From: Lepidurus packardi
Lineage: Eukaryota > Arthropoda > Branchiopoda > Notostraca > Triopsidae
NCBI GenBank assembly: GCA_023053545.1
Contig: JAKZAN010000002.1
Span: forward strand, 8,738,790-8,802,789
Reading direction: 5' to 3'
DNA length: 64,000 bases
Position numbers and translations under genes: made by a program. Below are positions 51,101 to 63,923 of the stretch, piece by piece; the stretch's first letter is position 1; each line of letters starts with the position of its first letter. The notes beneath the pieces were generated by a model. That model saw nothing but the letters and a program-made list of their open reading frames with translations, was not told where the DNA came from and ran no database searches.

Positions 51101-54100
51101 AAGTTATGAGCAAAATGGATATCCATAACCAAGTTCGATACTCGGTTTTTTTCTTTCTTGTAATCGCAGGTGTCGTTTCATATACCGTCGATGAAGAAAA
51201 GGCATGCTGGAACGACGCTTTCTATGAAGTCTCTACAAGTTTTTCATCTCGCGTAAGTATTGGCAAAACATCCTTGTTATAATAAAACATACGGATTTCA
51301 TTAGATATTGGAATGTGGTTTTTTGGAATTTGGCTTTTGAATTTTTTGAAAGTTAAAAATGTTATTTAGGAATTGAATTAACCTATATTTTTTAGTTTAA
51401 ATACTATAGAAACAGTTTAAATTTGTGTAGGTTTGCGATAACGAATTGAAGGAAATGTCCTTCGGTAACTACGATTGCGCTTGTGTCCGCAAGCCCAGGA
51501 GCTGGGGCAGGAGTGGGACCCGCAGCTCTACGAAAGGGCGAACGTCTAATTCTGTTGACCCGCCTGTTAAAAACTTGGTTAGCAGTATTCCAAGTACACC
51601 ACGTCTGTCCAGCATTGACAGCATAGAAAGCATAGAAAGTGATGAGGGTGGTATGATGACGGGAACTTTCGCATCTTCTGGAGGGACCGTAAAGGGGTAC
51701 TCTTACCAGAAAGAAATAACTACCTACAAAAAGACCGGGCAAGCACCAGTGGTAAAAGGTTATGAATCGTTTCGTGATCTTGCGACCGGTACTGAAACGA
51801 TTTCCAGATTTAGAAAACGCAGGGATTTACCACGAGCCAATCCTGCGTCAACTCCATTTGCGTGCTACTATCAAGGCAAAGACATCGGCAAAATTACAGG
51901 TAAAAACTGCTTCTGAAAATCAAGACCCTCCTAATCAAATGTCAGGCTTGAAAAAAAGTCGGTTGACAAAAAGGTTAAGTATTGCTCACTACATCACCAA
52001 TCGTTTTTTCACGTTGAACAACAAAGATAACGAACGAGGAAAAGTTGTTGATTGTTGAATGAATGAATTGAGTTGTTGAATGAGTTGAATGAGAAATGAG
52101 TTGTCGAATGTGCTGAACCGTACGCAGAATGTTTTAGTCAAACTTGGTCAACCTAAATACTAATTCGCGATACGGGGTGTTGTTTTATCAGAAGGAATGC
52201 GACCAATGAGTCTATACGAAATTAACCTGATTCCCTCATTCCCAGAATTCCTGAATCAAAACTTGGCAGAACTACTTGGCAGCAAATCACACCCATGTAC
52301 ACATGTCGTCTATTCTGCGGTCGAAATGGACGCAACCTGTCGTCTTACTTTAACTGGACTACCTACGAACGAGCTTGAGAACTTGGAGCTCCAAGCAGAA
52401 GAGAGTTCCGGGTTGCGATTGCTATTAGGCATCAACCAACAGGACCTCGAGAGATTGTTGGGCAATTACGATTGCTTGCGTACTTCGTTCGTGCCTTCAG
52501 TCACGTCCCTTTTAAAGAAGCTAGGCTTCGATGGCATCAGTTTAAATACCAACTCCTTTTCCTTCCAGAACCAGGAAAGGTTCCTTGGTCTTACGGCAGG
52601 ATTGCGTATTGCTTTGGATCGGCTCGGTGCCAATGAACATGAAGGTGTTCCTTATCTCCTTACGCTCAACAATGTAACCCCTGCAAAGTCACCCAAGTCC
52701 AAAGGTGATACCATGACACTGCCAGGTGATTTAACGCAGTTGAATCACCTGATAGACGAGTACCATGTGTCTGACCTTAAAGATTCTGGCATGCTGTGGA
52801 ATGCGGGGGCAACAGCTAGCAAGATTATTCCGGCTCGTTTGATCTAAAAAAGGCGCCAGAAAAATTACCATTTGATTATAGTTTTCCCCGCGGGTAACAA
52901 TGAGAGCACACCGAAACACTCCGAAACTTTAATAATACTATATTCTTCGTCTTCATATCCAGTAATTTCCCTCTTCTGTTTAAGATATTCATATTTTACT
53001 TCTACAAGTGGGATGGGTTGGTATTGTTGCGTGCAAAATTTCGTACACAACAATAGCAAATGTGACTTAAAACTTGTTCCGTACTCCTTTTTCTTTTCCT
53101 TCTTGTCCTTTTCTTTTATCGGGAAACAATAAACACTTCAATTCCCTTTCAACGAAGCTATAAAAATTCCTATAAAAGGAGTTAAGGCTTAAAGCTTGTA
53201 TCTTCTAAAGACGAATAAGAGTCTGGTGCAATTACAAATTATGCGTCCATTGCACCCACCGATTTAGCTCGAAATAGCGCGTCAAACTGAGACAGACGCA
53301 TTGAGTGACGGGAAGACGATTACAGGTGTTTTCCTCATCACTCAAGTCCGCCTGTCATAGAAAGTGCTTATCAGTCTCGAAAATAAGAAATCTTCAAAAA
53401 AGATTTTCAAAAAGCTCCTCCAGTCGTTATTTCTTCTCATTCTCCATCTCTAGATGCCAGACTTTGTTTCATTTCCAACACGTTTCATGAGCTCTTGTAA
53501 AGTTGCTCCACTGGGAAGGAACAACGAACGCTTAATACGACGTCTAAAATAATAGAAAAATATAAGAACATACCCATCTTATATAAGGATTCCCCTTCTT
53601 TCTATAACAGGATCATCGCGAGGTTATAAATCTAAAACATTGATCTATCCTGGAAAAGGGATGACCTCCCATATAATGCCTAACGGCAAAACTAACAAGT
53701 TCCTTTTCTAATGTATTCCCTCAAGAAAAGGCCTAAAAAACTAGGAGTTTAGTTTATGGGACCCTCTCCTGTCAATTATTCGGCAACCGGAATCTTTGTA
53801 GACAAGAAGACACATAGAACCAAACTGGGAGGACGGGGTAAAGGCCAGGTACTGCTTTAGGCTCTAATAAATGCCTTAAAAAACTTGATCTGAAACAGGA
53901 AGAAAGAGATTTCCGCACGAGATGCTCTGATTACTTACCTTCTACGGTATCCACGCAAGTCCCGTCATCGTCGCGGTAAATGGTCGTTGTCACATCGCAC
54001 TGACATTGACAGGAGCCGCGCCGAACGGGATGAGCTGAACGATTTTGTGCGGTGCAGTACGACGCGGCACATTCTTCACCTAAGTTATTCAAAAGAACGT

Positions 54101-54353
54101 GTGACATTTTTTTTTTTTTTTACAAAACCTACTCTTAACGTCTGGTTTTTAATTCAAATCTAAGCTTCGCTGTACGAATTAAGTATTAGGCCTAAATCTA
54201 AAAACGATTCATTTTACCTTCTCCGAAAAACATGTCGCCTTGGAAATGCCGGCTAATAGTAACTCCATTCGATTTGGGAATGTTGGCCCAAACTTCCAAA
54301 GAACAAAACCACCAATACGCGTAGAACACAATTCGTTTCCAATTCGGGGACAT
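45177..54353 (-). CDS. sha: Shavenoid (single-pass membrane protein for actin-rich cuticle outgrowths)
   Basis: Nine coding exons: 54353-54218, 54079-53939, 50120-50010, 49924-49770, 49454-49319, 49209-48821, 48742-48545, 48455-45560 and 45340-45177. All phases agree, giving about 1441 residues. A signal peptide (MSPNWKRIVFYAYWWFCSLE) leads into a Cys-rich ectodomain (CAASYCTAQNRS, CQCQCDV, YRDDDGTCVD, EKVPFVFMPLKGQ, CVVSKAHYLTTSGWVI, VFSPCVAFRVAG). A membrane helix lies at about residues 249-275, followed by basic residues. The long cytosolic part has conserved YLDPHLL and EFLSRIRGMIDIAR blocks, then about 900 Ser-rich disordered residues with PPPRPPK. In Drosophila shavenoid is needed for trichome actin bundles and is a Shavenbaby target. 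Two in-frame stops precede the ATG in its exon, and that exon starts at an acceptor (54394), so a non-coding first exon must lie upstream. Confidence 0.88.
51106..52847 (+). CDS. Secreted chitinase-like (GH18-fold) protein, probably not catalytic
   Basis: Exons 51106-51252, 51431-51899 and 52192-52847 (introns GTAAGT..TGTAG and GTAAAA..ATCAG), about 423 residues. A signal peptide of about 28 residues is followed by a Cys pair (CACVRK), a Ser-rich linker (about 60-165) and, from about residue 190, a GH18-like order: FACYYQ (strand 1), CTHVVYSAVEMD (strand 2), LRLLLGI (strand 3), SLLKKLGFDGISLN (strand 4), then LRIALDRLG and LLTLNNV. Real chitinases have DG.D.DWE where this protein has DGISLN, so the catalytic acids are gone. 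The chain stops near where strand 6 would begin, leaving about half a barrel. It lies antisense inside the 3.8-kb second coding intron of shavenoid. It may bind chitin or act as a lectin; a decaying gene is possible. Confidence 0.7.
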
Positions 54354-57009
54354 GTTGTTTCAACCGCAAGAAAACCATCAAGGGCCAGCGCCACCTAGAA
54401 AGGGGGGTTAATTAAGTATAAATAATCCAAACGTCTCCCACATAATGCTCCAATAAACACTCATATCATTCCAAAAGTACCCATACCGTACACATTCTGG
54501 GTGATTAAATATACAAACAAACTGCTTCAATTAACACACTTTTTCCTCCATTGCATACATCAAGAAACTTGTGGTAATCAACAACGGACTGATCCTATTT
54601 GAAAATGAACTTTCTACAGGAAAATATGTCTTGGAACAACTATATTTAGAGGCAGACATGCCAGAAGGGAGAGCAACGCCCTAAATGTGTCCGGCTTTAA
54701 CTGATGTTAGGCTTTTCAGCGATAATAGACGGCAAGGGAATGGAGATCAAGTGATCCAAACAATTCCCAAACCAGAAAAGCCTGTTTTTTAATCCATCGA
54801 ACTCGCTTTTCGGCCTTGTTTGACAATGTAGTTCCAAACTCACCCCTTTTCAACCCCAGAGCCTTCTAGTCTTGGGTCTCCGAGGTATACATTGCTGTTT
54901 TTATCTAAAACAACATAACAAGCTAACTTTTATCTCCCTCGGATTTTTTTAAAAAAAAAAGAAAGAAAGATATCACAGAATCTCCATTCTGGAGCGGTCT
55001 GGCTCTATCCCTCGTTAGTTGCAACCCTTCCTTAGGTTCCACCCATAAAATGTCAAAAACTGGACACTTTCTTCCCCAACAAAAACATGCTACGGTGCAG
55101 GTAAATTTTTTTTATGGGCTATAATTGGCAATTACATCCCTTATTTCTTATCTTCTCTCTTTTCCCCTTACAGCATCCTAAACTTCCGTAGACAAGCTTT
55201 ATACGAGTATTTTAAATAACGGTACTGGCGGGTTATAAGTACACCAATTTACACAATACAGGGTAAATACAAGGAGATGATTGCAAACAATCAGTCGCGA
55301 TTTAAAAGCCAGGCGCGTCCTTTTTATGCTGCGTGACTGCTGGTCATCTTCCAAATAAATTAGAGCCTTTAGGAGGCCACTGCGACTTCCTGGGTTGGCT
55401 TTTTTGTCTTATGTAATATTTCTTATCGCAGCCTACATTGACACGAAACTCACGTAACAATTTTCCTTGTACTCTCTTCCTAGTGCTTGAGATTCTATTA
55501 AAAAGCGAAGGGTCAGGTTCAACCTTAGCATTGACCACACACATGGAAAGTCTTGCTAACCATCCGGTGTTAGAGAAATGCTTCTTTTCGCTGTTAGGTA
55601 AATGCTACTTTTTGCTTTCGTGTTGAAAAAACGTTAGATAAAGAGCAAGAAACAAAAGTTACATTACGGAGTTATAGTGGATTAAAATAAAAGTCGAGTG
55701 TTTATAAGATCTTTTCAGCAGGAGTTCTTATCGTGTTACTCTTCAAGGCTTTTCAAATCTAACTTGTATATTAGGTAGCTTTTCCTTGTAGCAAACCGGC
55801 CCCCGTCTGATAGGGCAAACGACGTACGAGACCATCTGCCACTGCTCGCACAGAGGTGGAACTATTAAAACGCTAGAAGTTTCCATGGGATAAAAGGCAA
55901 GATCTCATATATACACCCCACCGCATGTCCAGGTAAATGACCTAATAAGCATGCAGTGGTATTTACTTCCTAAGCAACTTTTCGTACCGATCCTGCTAAG
56001 AAAAACAGCTCCTTCCCCCAAAAACGATAAACTTGTGCAGTACTTAATATATGCGCAAGTTTAAAGACCTAAAATAACGGGAATTGATAATTTACAAGTT
56101 TTCCGCAGTTTTATTTTTTTTTTAAATTTGCTTTCTTTAAACGATATGTCAAAAAAATCCGCTTTTAACAATATAGCTTGCTTTAGCATTCTAACTTTAT
56201 TTCGCAGAGTTTTATAGTGCCATTCGCGTTGCACATAGCCATAAAGGCATTTAATGGCTTAGAATTCGCTTTGCAAGTAATTCGCAATTAATGACCAAAT
56301 AAGATATATAGGAAACATAAAGTTGCAGCTTCAAATAAACTTACTTTATTGCCCATGCGTATAATTACGTAAACTTTGTTATCTTAATAATATTATAACG
56401 GCAACATGTACTAAAAAAAAATATTTTTTGCAATACGAAAAAATGAATAATTTCAAATAAAATACTTTCATATCGCACACTAGGCTTAAAACCAGTCAAC
56501 CGTCGATATTATCCAATAAGATACTTACATATTATCTATACTTTTAGTACTGTTTTATACTTAACACTTTAAAAATCAGTTACACATTTAACTTGAATTT
56601 AAATAGTACTAAATAGCGGTAGAAATTGTAAGCTATTTAGCGTTGGAAGTACATTACTAAAGAATGTTGTTAGGTCTAATCCACCCAATCTACATGCACG
56701 CTCTCCAATAATGAATTACTTAGTTCGAAAATACTATCATCAAAAAAGACGAACCCATTACTGGAGAGAACTGCCCACTAAGATTCATGCAGTCTTTTAA
56801 CAACTTAGGATTTCTTCATTCTAGAATAGTCTATGATTAATGGTTCTAGAACGAACAAGGTTTCTTACCTGCAGTAAGTTATGCTCGGTTTTTTTGACGT
56901 TTTATATTCGATGTTATAGTCAAACTTTCCAAATTCTAGGGCTTGCGTATTAATCTTGATTTCAATAGTCCTTTGACCTGACTACTTTGTTTTCTATCTC
57001 ACGTGTCCG

Positions 57010-57260
57010 GTTGGTAATATTAACTCCAAGAGCCGGAAACTTGTCAAAGTTAAATCCGCGAATCCTGCAGGGCAGCACTTTATTGTAGTAATATCCTTCC
57101 ACTACTTTGCTTTTTCACACATTAGCCCATTCATCGAATGAAGCCCTTAAATTAGCGTCACGCACGATGGCACGAATGCACTTTTTCGGCCATGCTCATA
57201 TTGTCAATCTCCAAGAGCCGCGCGAAATCCATTACCACTAGTCACATCTTCTTCCCCAAA
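57010..57260 (-). pseudogene. Degenerate protein-like fragment of unknown family
   Basis: On the minus strand a frame reads KCIRAIVRDANLRASFDEWA, one stop, then VVEGYYYNKVLPCRIRGFN and DKFPALGVNITNRTREIE. The 5' side (ARLLEIDNMSMAE) is in another frame. The residue mix looks like a real protein broken by one stop and one frameshift, not random sequence. I do not recognise the family. Confidence 0.3.
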
Positions 57261-60200
57261 AAACAAAATCTGTTCCCAGGCCATTCAGTCTCCAGTGAAT
57301 GACTTCGTTTCTTTCCCCTTTTAAACAAGTCAAGGGGCAAAAAAAAAAAAAAACAGCTTGGAAAACACCAATTTGCTTGTCGCTAAGTTAAAATAATGGT
57401 CCGAAAATGTAACATCCTTGAATCAGCAATTTCAGAAAATCACCCCAACCCGAGTGTATAACATCCAACAAAGATAACGAAGGACTGCCGTTTGAAGAGA
57501 TGGAACTATCAATCCTCGGGATGAGTTGTGATGTTATCGAACTTCACAATTGAGGAGTAATAGTTGGTGCCTTGTGTCCACAAGGAAGATTGCCGGTGCA
57601 CTGACTCTGGACTAACACTCTCGCCATTGTGGCTGCAGCCAAGCGGATCGCTCTGATTGAGCAGAGTCATGGACGCATCCCAAGGAACTATCTCAACATA
57701 CACTACAGTTCAAAGAAGTACCTGTCTGACGTCACTTAGCCATTTCTTGATATGCCTATAGTAATCACTGTCTCTACCTCAGAACTGGACAAAATTCTAA
57801 AATTTTTTGTACCTCATCATCTGCCGTCCACCGGAAAAGTGAAAAGGCCGCGACTAGCCAGATTGATGTTCCCAGCTTTTTTGATCAGCCTTTTTTGCAG
57901 ACATTTTTTGTTTTTTTTACTGTTCTCATGTTGAAGCTAAAATAACTCTTTGTCGCTAACTAGAAATAACGGATTTAAGCCTGATGCTTTGGGTGGTTTT
58001 ATCGTAAGTCTGTAACTATGCAAGGGCAACGGAAACTTAACGTATCTGATAAAGTAAGCTCGGAAGGCACACAACAGGTGTTGTACACCTCAGACCATGA
58101 CACCTGTGATGAAACATTACACCGTTATTTTCCAACATCGGTATATTCTTCCATTTGCTTCTTACTAGGATCTTGACAAGAGAAAGCGAGTTTTTTTTAT
58201 TTGTCGAGTTTTGGAGATTTACTTGCCATTGAACTCTGCATTCTGAATCTTTGTCCTTTACAGCTTCCTCAACAACAATTCATTGACAGACCGTTAGGAG
58301 TTGCAAGGCTTCCTTCTTATAACACTAATTAAGCCCCAATCTATGATTTCAGGGTTGTACAAAATTGTGTATAAGGAAACTAATTAGTCAATTTAAAAAC
58401 TTTAGTTTCACACTAAAGATAATTATAGCATCTAAACGCCTCTAGAGCAGTAGAAAAAAAACACGGTTCACCACGATCCTCAGCTATTCATTAAAACACG
58501 GCAATTACTTAAACGAAAGATCCCGGGGAGCGTCAGCATCGCAAAAAGAAAAAAAAAGTTAGAAAATAAAATAATATGATTTGGACTGCAGCTTCTTAAA
58601 AACTGAATTCAAACTATCGGGCAATGCTAGTCATGTTCTAACTATGGATAGTTAACGAATAATGATTACAGGTAATAAACAAGACAAAAGGAAACGTGAT
58701 GCTGATGAAGTAAATAAGATTCCCGAGTATTAGTTTTTGAAGACAAGTTTCCAAACGGCAGATGCTTTTCAATCTCCAAGTTCAGTGTCCTATCCCAAAG
58801 CAAAAGATGAAGAAAAAAATCCTGTACCGTTCCAAGCTATTCCAAGGTTTGCAACTACACTGAATGATTGAAAGTCCATCGAGAACGTTAGGGGTTTTAA
58901 GAGTTGGGAATAATTTTAACCAAGACGCCACCTCTACAGAATCATCCTAGAACTTTTTAATTTGTTCTCTAAAGCGAATGCACGTTAACAAGTGAGGATC
59001 CCTGGGGGTTCTCGCTTAAGATGGTTGTTGCGATGTTGGAAACTTAAAGTTACTGATAAAGTCGTGCCCTGAATCTAACAGATCCATTAAATGGACGCAA
59101 CGGACATGTCAATACTCAAGGGTCTAGGCCATTAAGCACTCAGGTAAAGACATCCTTCCTGAGGGCCACATAACCCACAATTTTCATGATTTTACTTGAG
59201 AGTTAAAATCTGGAAAGAAAAAGGAAGAACAAGAGCAAATTGCCTTTGCTTCAGCCTCCTTTTATCTTGCGCTTCGGGTGCACTACGTGAGAAATCTCAT
59301 TTCCAACAGAGGATTTATCCAAATTTGAGGAAAGAAAACAAACGGTTCGACCATTTCGGAGACTTGAGCTATTTATTCTACTATATATTTTTTTTTTCAC
59401 TACTTAACGACTTTGCGTGGATGCTCCGATAACGGGAGCTAGTTCTGCTCGAAAAATTTATTTCACAGTGAAGTGAGGTGTTAATGCCATGTGAAAGTCG
59501 CTAACATTTCGAAAGCCACAACATGACTTTGATGAGATAGGAAAGCGATTTTTTAACCTTTGATTTCCCTTGACTATTAATCAAAAATCTCCAATCTTTG
59601 ACAGGAGTATCCAAAAAATTATTCATAGCGCGGTTAAGATAGCACTACAGTTGGGATGAACTGTAATTTTCAATACAACTTTTGTAGAGAAGAAGTAAAA
59701 GTACATTAAATTATTCTGACTTCAGCATCTTAGTATTTATGCATTTTTGCCGGGAGATATGGTACAGACTGTCCAAATGATGGATCAAGTATCAAATGGC
59801 CTTGCCACCAAACTACAAAGTATTCGATACCTGTTGAGCCTCAAGACTAAATGCTGTGAATGTCTAAATAGGCATTTGAAAGGCAAATCATTGCCGTCAG
59901 TGGCCCACAAGCCGAAGTTCCTTTGGGTGACACCAAACCTGGAGCTTTAAACCTCTTCAAACATATTTAATCTTGGAAACGCCTTGTTCGACATGAGACA
60001 AGCTCGTGGAATACGACCTTGCAGCGTATACATAACTTCTCTTTATCCACTTAATACTGAAATTGTTTTATTTACATCTTTGATTGACACTTATGCAAGC
60101 ATTTAACAGTGGAAACTTCAACTTTAATAGCAAGGTTTATAACAGCTTATTCATTGCTAACAATTTTGCTTAGTAGCGAACTGACAGGGGAAAGTAATGT

Positions 60201-61248
60201 AGGTTTCATTTCGACACCAGGAAGTCTCCAGCTTCCCCGTCACGAAGAAGATGAATGGCTTAACAAGGCTTTCATATTCAGCAAACTTTGCGGAAAAAAA
60301 CGTGGCTTGGAACGCGACACCACGGTGAAAGTATTACGCAGGTATTCAATCACTGAGCTTTTTGAAGTGTGTACGGTGCCACAGAAAAACGCTTTCGAGA
60401 AAAGTTAATCGTGGAAAAGTGTTTGGATCATCAACTTATTTTGATAGTAGAAAATTTTTTTTCTAGATGTGATAAGAATCAGAGGAATGAGAGCAATAGT
60501 TTTAACACCTGGATTTCCGGACGCTAGAGTAGGTTTTTAAAAGAATTTACGAGGTTGCAAGTGCGCAATGAAGTGTGAACTATAAACATTTGTGGAGATT
60601 TCGGAACAGAGGGATCCCATCGAAGGAATGCCCTTAAACCCAAGCTACTCTGCAACTACAGAAACTGCTTTACCATGACGAGCACTTGCATCAAAACACG
60701 GCCAGGGCTTTTTAATGTGTTTCAGCTTGGCAATGGCAAAGGATAAGAATAGTCTTCAGAGAAATTAAAGAGAACACCGCAAAGGATTTATAACGTTTAG
60801 AACATGAAACGGTTATTTCTGATCGAGCGACGCCTTCATTATTGGAATTCGACAACTAAAATACAAATGAATTATTGCTGACGATCTTCGAGATAGAAGT
60901 TGCTAAAAATAAATAAACTTCTTGGTGAACTACAGGGAATTTTTTTCTACGGTGAAAATTATCAAGCAATATTAAAAAATTAGGCTTATCTAAAAAGAAA
61001 GTCGAGAATTTGCATGGTCCATTACACAAATTAGGCAAGATAAGCATGCCATGCATTTGTTTCGTTTCATGTTAGTGTGAGACTTTGGCGCTTCACGATA
61101 ACGTGTTTTAGTGGACACACGGCGGAAATGGCGAACCATTACGCAAATGGCACGTAGCCAAATCTTACACTATGAAAATGTATATCTCGAAAAAACATAG
61201 CTCTTGAGTTTGCGCACCTGATAAGTGTTTGGACAAGGGCGGGACTCA

Positions 61249-61420
61249 CCGTGTTGTTTGCAGTAAATCGGTCCATCGTCACCATTATTTCTGGTATGCA
61301 AATGAGAACCCCACTCACGAGGTGAAAAACGAAAATGAAAACAAATAAATTTTGAACGCCCTCTAGGATAAAAATCCCAAACTTCGACGAAACAAGTCCT
61401 TGTGATTCCTGAGGGGCTGA
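61249..61420 (-). promoter_or_regulatory. Possible non-coding first exon and shared promoter (shavenoid / LSM10)
   Basis: On the minus strand the sequence ACACG/GTGAGT near 61249 is a strong donor with no coding frame before it, and the shavenoid ATG exon requires an upstream exon. LSM10 begins on the other strand at 61558, so a bidirectional promoter between about 61300 and 61550 is plausible. The minus strand also holds ATTTGCAT (ATGCAAAT on the plus strand, an octamer-like motif). This is inference from splice-site quality only. Confidence 0.3.
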
Positions 61421-61557
61421 GGCGAAAGTTTCGAAAACGACGCGATCTTCATTAGTTGTAAAAATAAGCCTGTAAATATTTAATTAATTATGCTTTTGTT
61501 AAGATTAATTTAACGCTGTGTAGAATATTTCTAAGCTCTACAGAGTAACGTCCAGTT

Positions 61558-62121
61558 ATGGCTAATCTTGCAACCGCAAAGGATAGATTTCAGTCCATCA
61601 ACTCGTTACTTTCTTTATTGCAATCTTTGGAAGGCCAAGAAACTGTCGTGGAATTAAGAAACGAATCGGCAGTTAAAGGAACAGTTTTACAAGTTGATGG
61701 GTGCGTTTGTTCTTTGCAAAATCACGCTAAGTCTTAACATTTATGATCAGATTCATGAACGTTACTTTGACGGACGCGTTGATGTATGGCCAAGATGGCC
61801 AAGAGTTACGTTTTGAACACTTCTTTATAAAAGCGCGAAATATTCGCTTTGTGCAGATCCCGGATCAAGTAATACCACACTTGATTCTTCCCCGTCTCTC
61901 CCATTTCTTTACTAATTAACTCCTTTCCACGCGATTAGGTGAATATTTCAACAGCTATCTCAGGTCAAATCCAGAAAGTGACTGGGAAAAAAACGTTTAA
62001 CATGCAAACTACCACCAAAGCCAAATTAGCTCGTAAAAGACATCGTGAAACTCTACGACTTATGCAACAAAACCAAGACGGATCTCAACCCCAACCAGGC
62101 CCTTCTTCAGCAACTCCATAA
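61558..62121 (+). CDS. LSM10: U7 snRNP Sm-like protein LSm10
   Basis: Exons 61558-61700, 61751-61868 and 61939-62121, with introns of 50 and 70 bp; about 147 residues. The Sm fold is clear: LLSLLQSLEGQETVVELRNE, AVKGTVLQVDGFMNVTL (Sm1, with the G.L..VD.FMN pattern), then FFIKARNIRFVQIPDQVN (Sm2; most Sm proteins have RGN here, while LSm10 has GRN or a variant). LSm10 replaces SmD1 in the U7 snRNP, which processes histone pre-mRNA 3' ends in the nucleus. The basic C-terminal tail (KAKLARKRHRETLR) is usual for the family. The gene converges with TRAPPC10, with about 150 bp between the stop codons. Confidence 0.92.
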
Positions 62122-62274
62122 ACATATTTTTCTAACCGAAGGCATTTGTATATTTCAAGAAGAGACACATCAACATTTGCACCTTTCATATTCAATACAT
62201 ACAGGTTATGTCGCATCAAACCCAAAGAATTTTGCATACGGAACTGGAAGTATTAATCAATTTCTCTCCTTTCT

Positions 62275-63923
62275 TTAAGAAAGGGATGAATCCATACCGC
62301 TGGTATTTCCGGCAGCTGCAGCTAAGACATGAACTTGTTGCGCTTTGCTCCAGTTATAAACTTGGCCAGGACCAAACGGCTCTAATCTCGGTAGCGTCGG
62401 AGTTGACAATCCAATCTCAGGTTTTCGAGACGCATCTAAATAACTTTCCCTGTCATCTCCCTTGCATATTGTAAAGTTTACGTACCTCTGTTGTTGCCTT
62501 TTTGGTCTGCTGGAATGTATTTTGATAAGCGCACAGCAGGAAGAGGCAAGAATCCCCCCATTAAGGGCATAACGTCCAACGAAACTACATGTTTAGCTGA
62601 TCCTTCCATAGTTACCACTCCTAAAATTTCAAAACGCAAAAAGTTGAATTTTTTCAAAAATTGTAATTGCACTTTTCTATCTTATTTTACCTGCTGTGCG
62701 TCCACAAACGGCCCACATTGTCTGGTCAGCCAGTACTTCGTACATGAGCGAATTATTATCAGTAACGTGTCCTGGAGCGACGGTTAACGTCATTTGACAC
62801 ATATTCCCCGACCGACAGAAATCGCTACCTTTAGTCGGTTCTACTCTAGACTTGATCGTATAAAGAGTCTAAAGTAAAAAAAAATAGTTTTCGGTGACTC
62901 ATGGACTTACATAAATTTAAATGGACTTATGATTAATGGCTTATGTAATGTAATGGACGTGTTGGATAGCTTGTAGTTACATTAATAGTTAACATATAAA
63001 ACAAAAAACATACCTGATAATCGCTAACATCAATTGAATGTTTGTATGGAAACCAGACTTCAGAATCTCCTGGTTTGTATTTCATGGTAAACTCTGCTTT
63101 GATTGCCCCATAATTCCCATCTTTTTCAAGAATTTCCCACAAGAAATTCGCGGATTGCTCTTGAGAAATATTCTAAAACATAAAATTAAACCAAATGAAA
63201 ATGAAAAAAATCGTATTACTAAGAACTGATGATTCGGGTTTTGACTGGTGAATGTAAGACCCTCAACCTTGTTGTCCATCAGAACTAACGCAGGCTCCGA
63301 GACGCAAAACACACGTTCAAAGGCAGTGGACCCATGGACGACTACTTGCAAGTATTTTCGTAAGTGCGCGGTATGCAATTTATGATGAACCATGAATGGT
63401 GGAGTAAAGTGAAGTATAATATCGTGTAATTTCGGTGTCCAATGCGACTGGACTGTCACTTTGTGTTCAATGGTATTTGAGTCTTTTTGTTGCACCAAGT
63501 CTGCCATAACTCGGACTTGAATTGCCATAGATTCAAAAGCTTTCAAGGCACGTATCTGAATATCTGTTTCCCTTTTAAACTCTTCATTAGCGTCCAACTT
63601 GATAAGTAACCCCCGAGAAGCCCAAATCCGTAACGAACTTGCCTATCATCATCAGACCATTAGCACAAAAGTATTAAAACTGAAGAAAAAAGGGAAAAAC
63701 GCCCACATACTTCATAAAGAGGTTCGCTCCCCATCATGATCACTAGATCGATCTGCTGTTGTATTCCAGCCAGTAAATCGCAGCTGGCTTTGCATAACTG
63801 TATCGTAGGCATTTGCTTAGCTATCGTCAACGGAAACGGTCGTGTTGGGGCTTGGCCAATAAACTCGAGCTGCAAACAACGAAAAATAACCTGATTGAAC
63901 AGATAAACACCTTCAATTCCAGC
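62275..63923 (-). CDS. TRAPPC10: Trafficking protein particle complex subunit 10, C-terminal part
   Basis: Seven coding exons: 63923-63891, 63869-63711, 63642-63220, 63172-63014, 62868-62691, 62620-62486 and 62435-62275, in matching phases (the last intron is only 50 bp). About 416 C-terminal residues are present and the 5' part lies beyond 64000. The strongest evidence is LMYEVLADQTMWAVCGR followed by GFLPLPAVRLSKYIP and the ending GPGQVYNWSKAQQVHVL, all characteristic of TRAPPC10/Trs130. The region before it is the usual run of beta-sandwich sequence. TRAPPC10 belongs to the TRAPPII complex, a nucleotide-exchange factor for Rab GTPases at the Golgi. The 33-bp exon 63923-63891 (AGIEGVYLFNQ) has a weak donor (GTTATT) and is the least certain part. 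Confidence 0.9.

Larger units (their letters stand above)
54395..61557. other. Seven-kilobase non-coding stretch upstream of shavenoid
   Basis: No complete gene is visible. If the non-coding first exon of shavenoid lies near 61250, most of this is its first intron. It contains a degenerate reading frame near 57000-57260 (listed separately) and short frames such as 59747-59950 and 60109-60408 on the plus strand without recognisable features. Long-range control of shavenoid would be expected here. Confidence 0.45.

Noticed and set aside
60109..60408. Plus-strand frame with a hydrophobic start
   Set aside because: It starts with GTG after a possible acceptor, but no upstream exon, stop context or homology supports it.
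62457..62485. A 25-29 bp last intron in TRAPPC10
   Set aside because: Too short to be spliced; the acceptor TTATTTAG ending at 62436 gives a normal 50-bp intron in frame.
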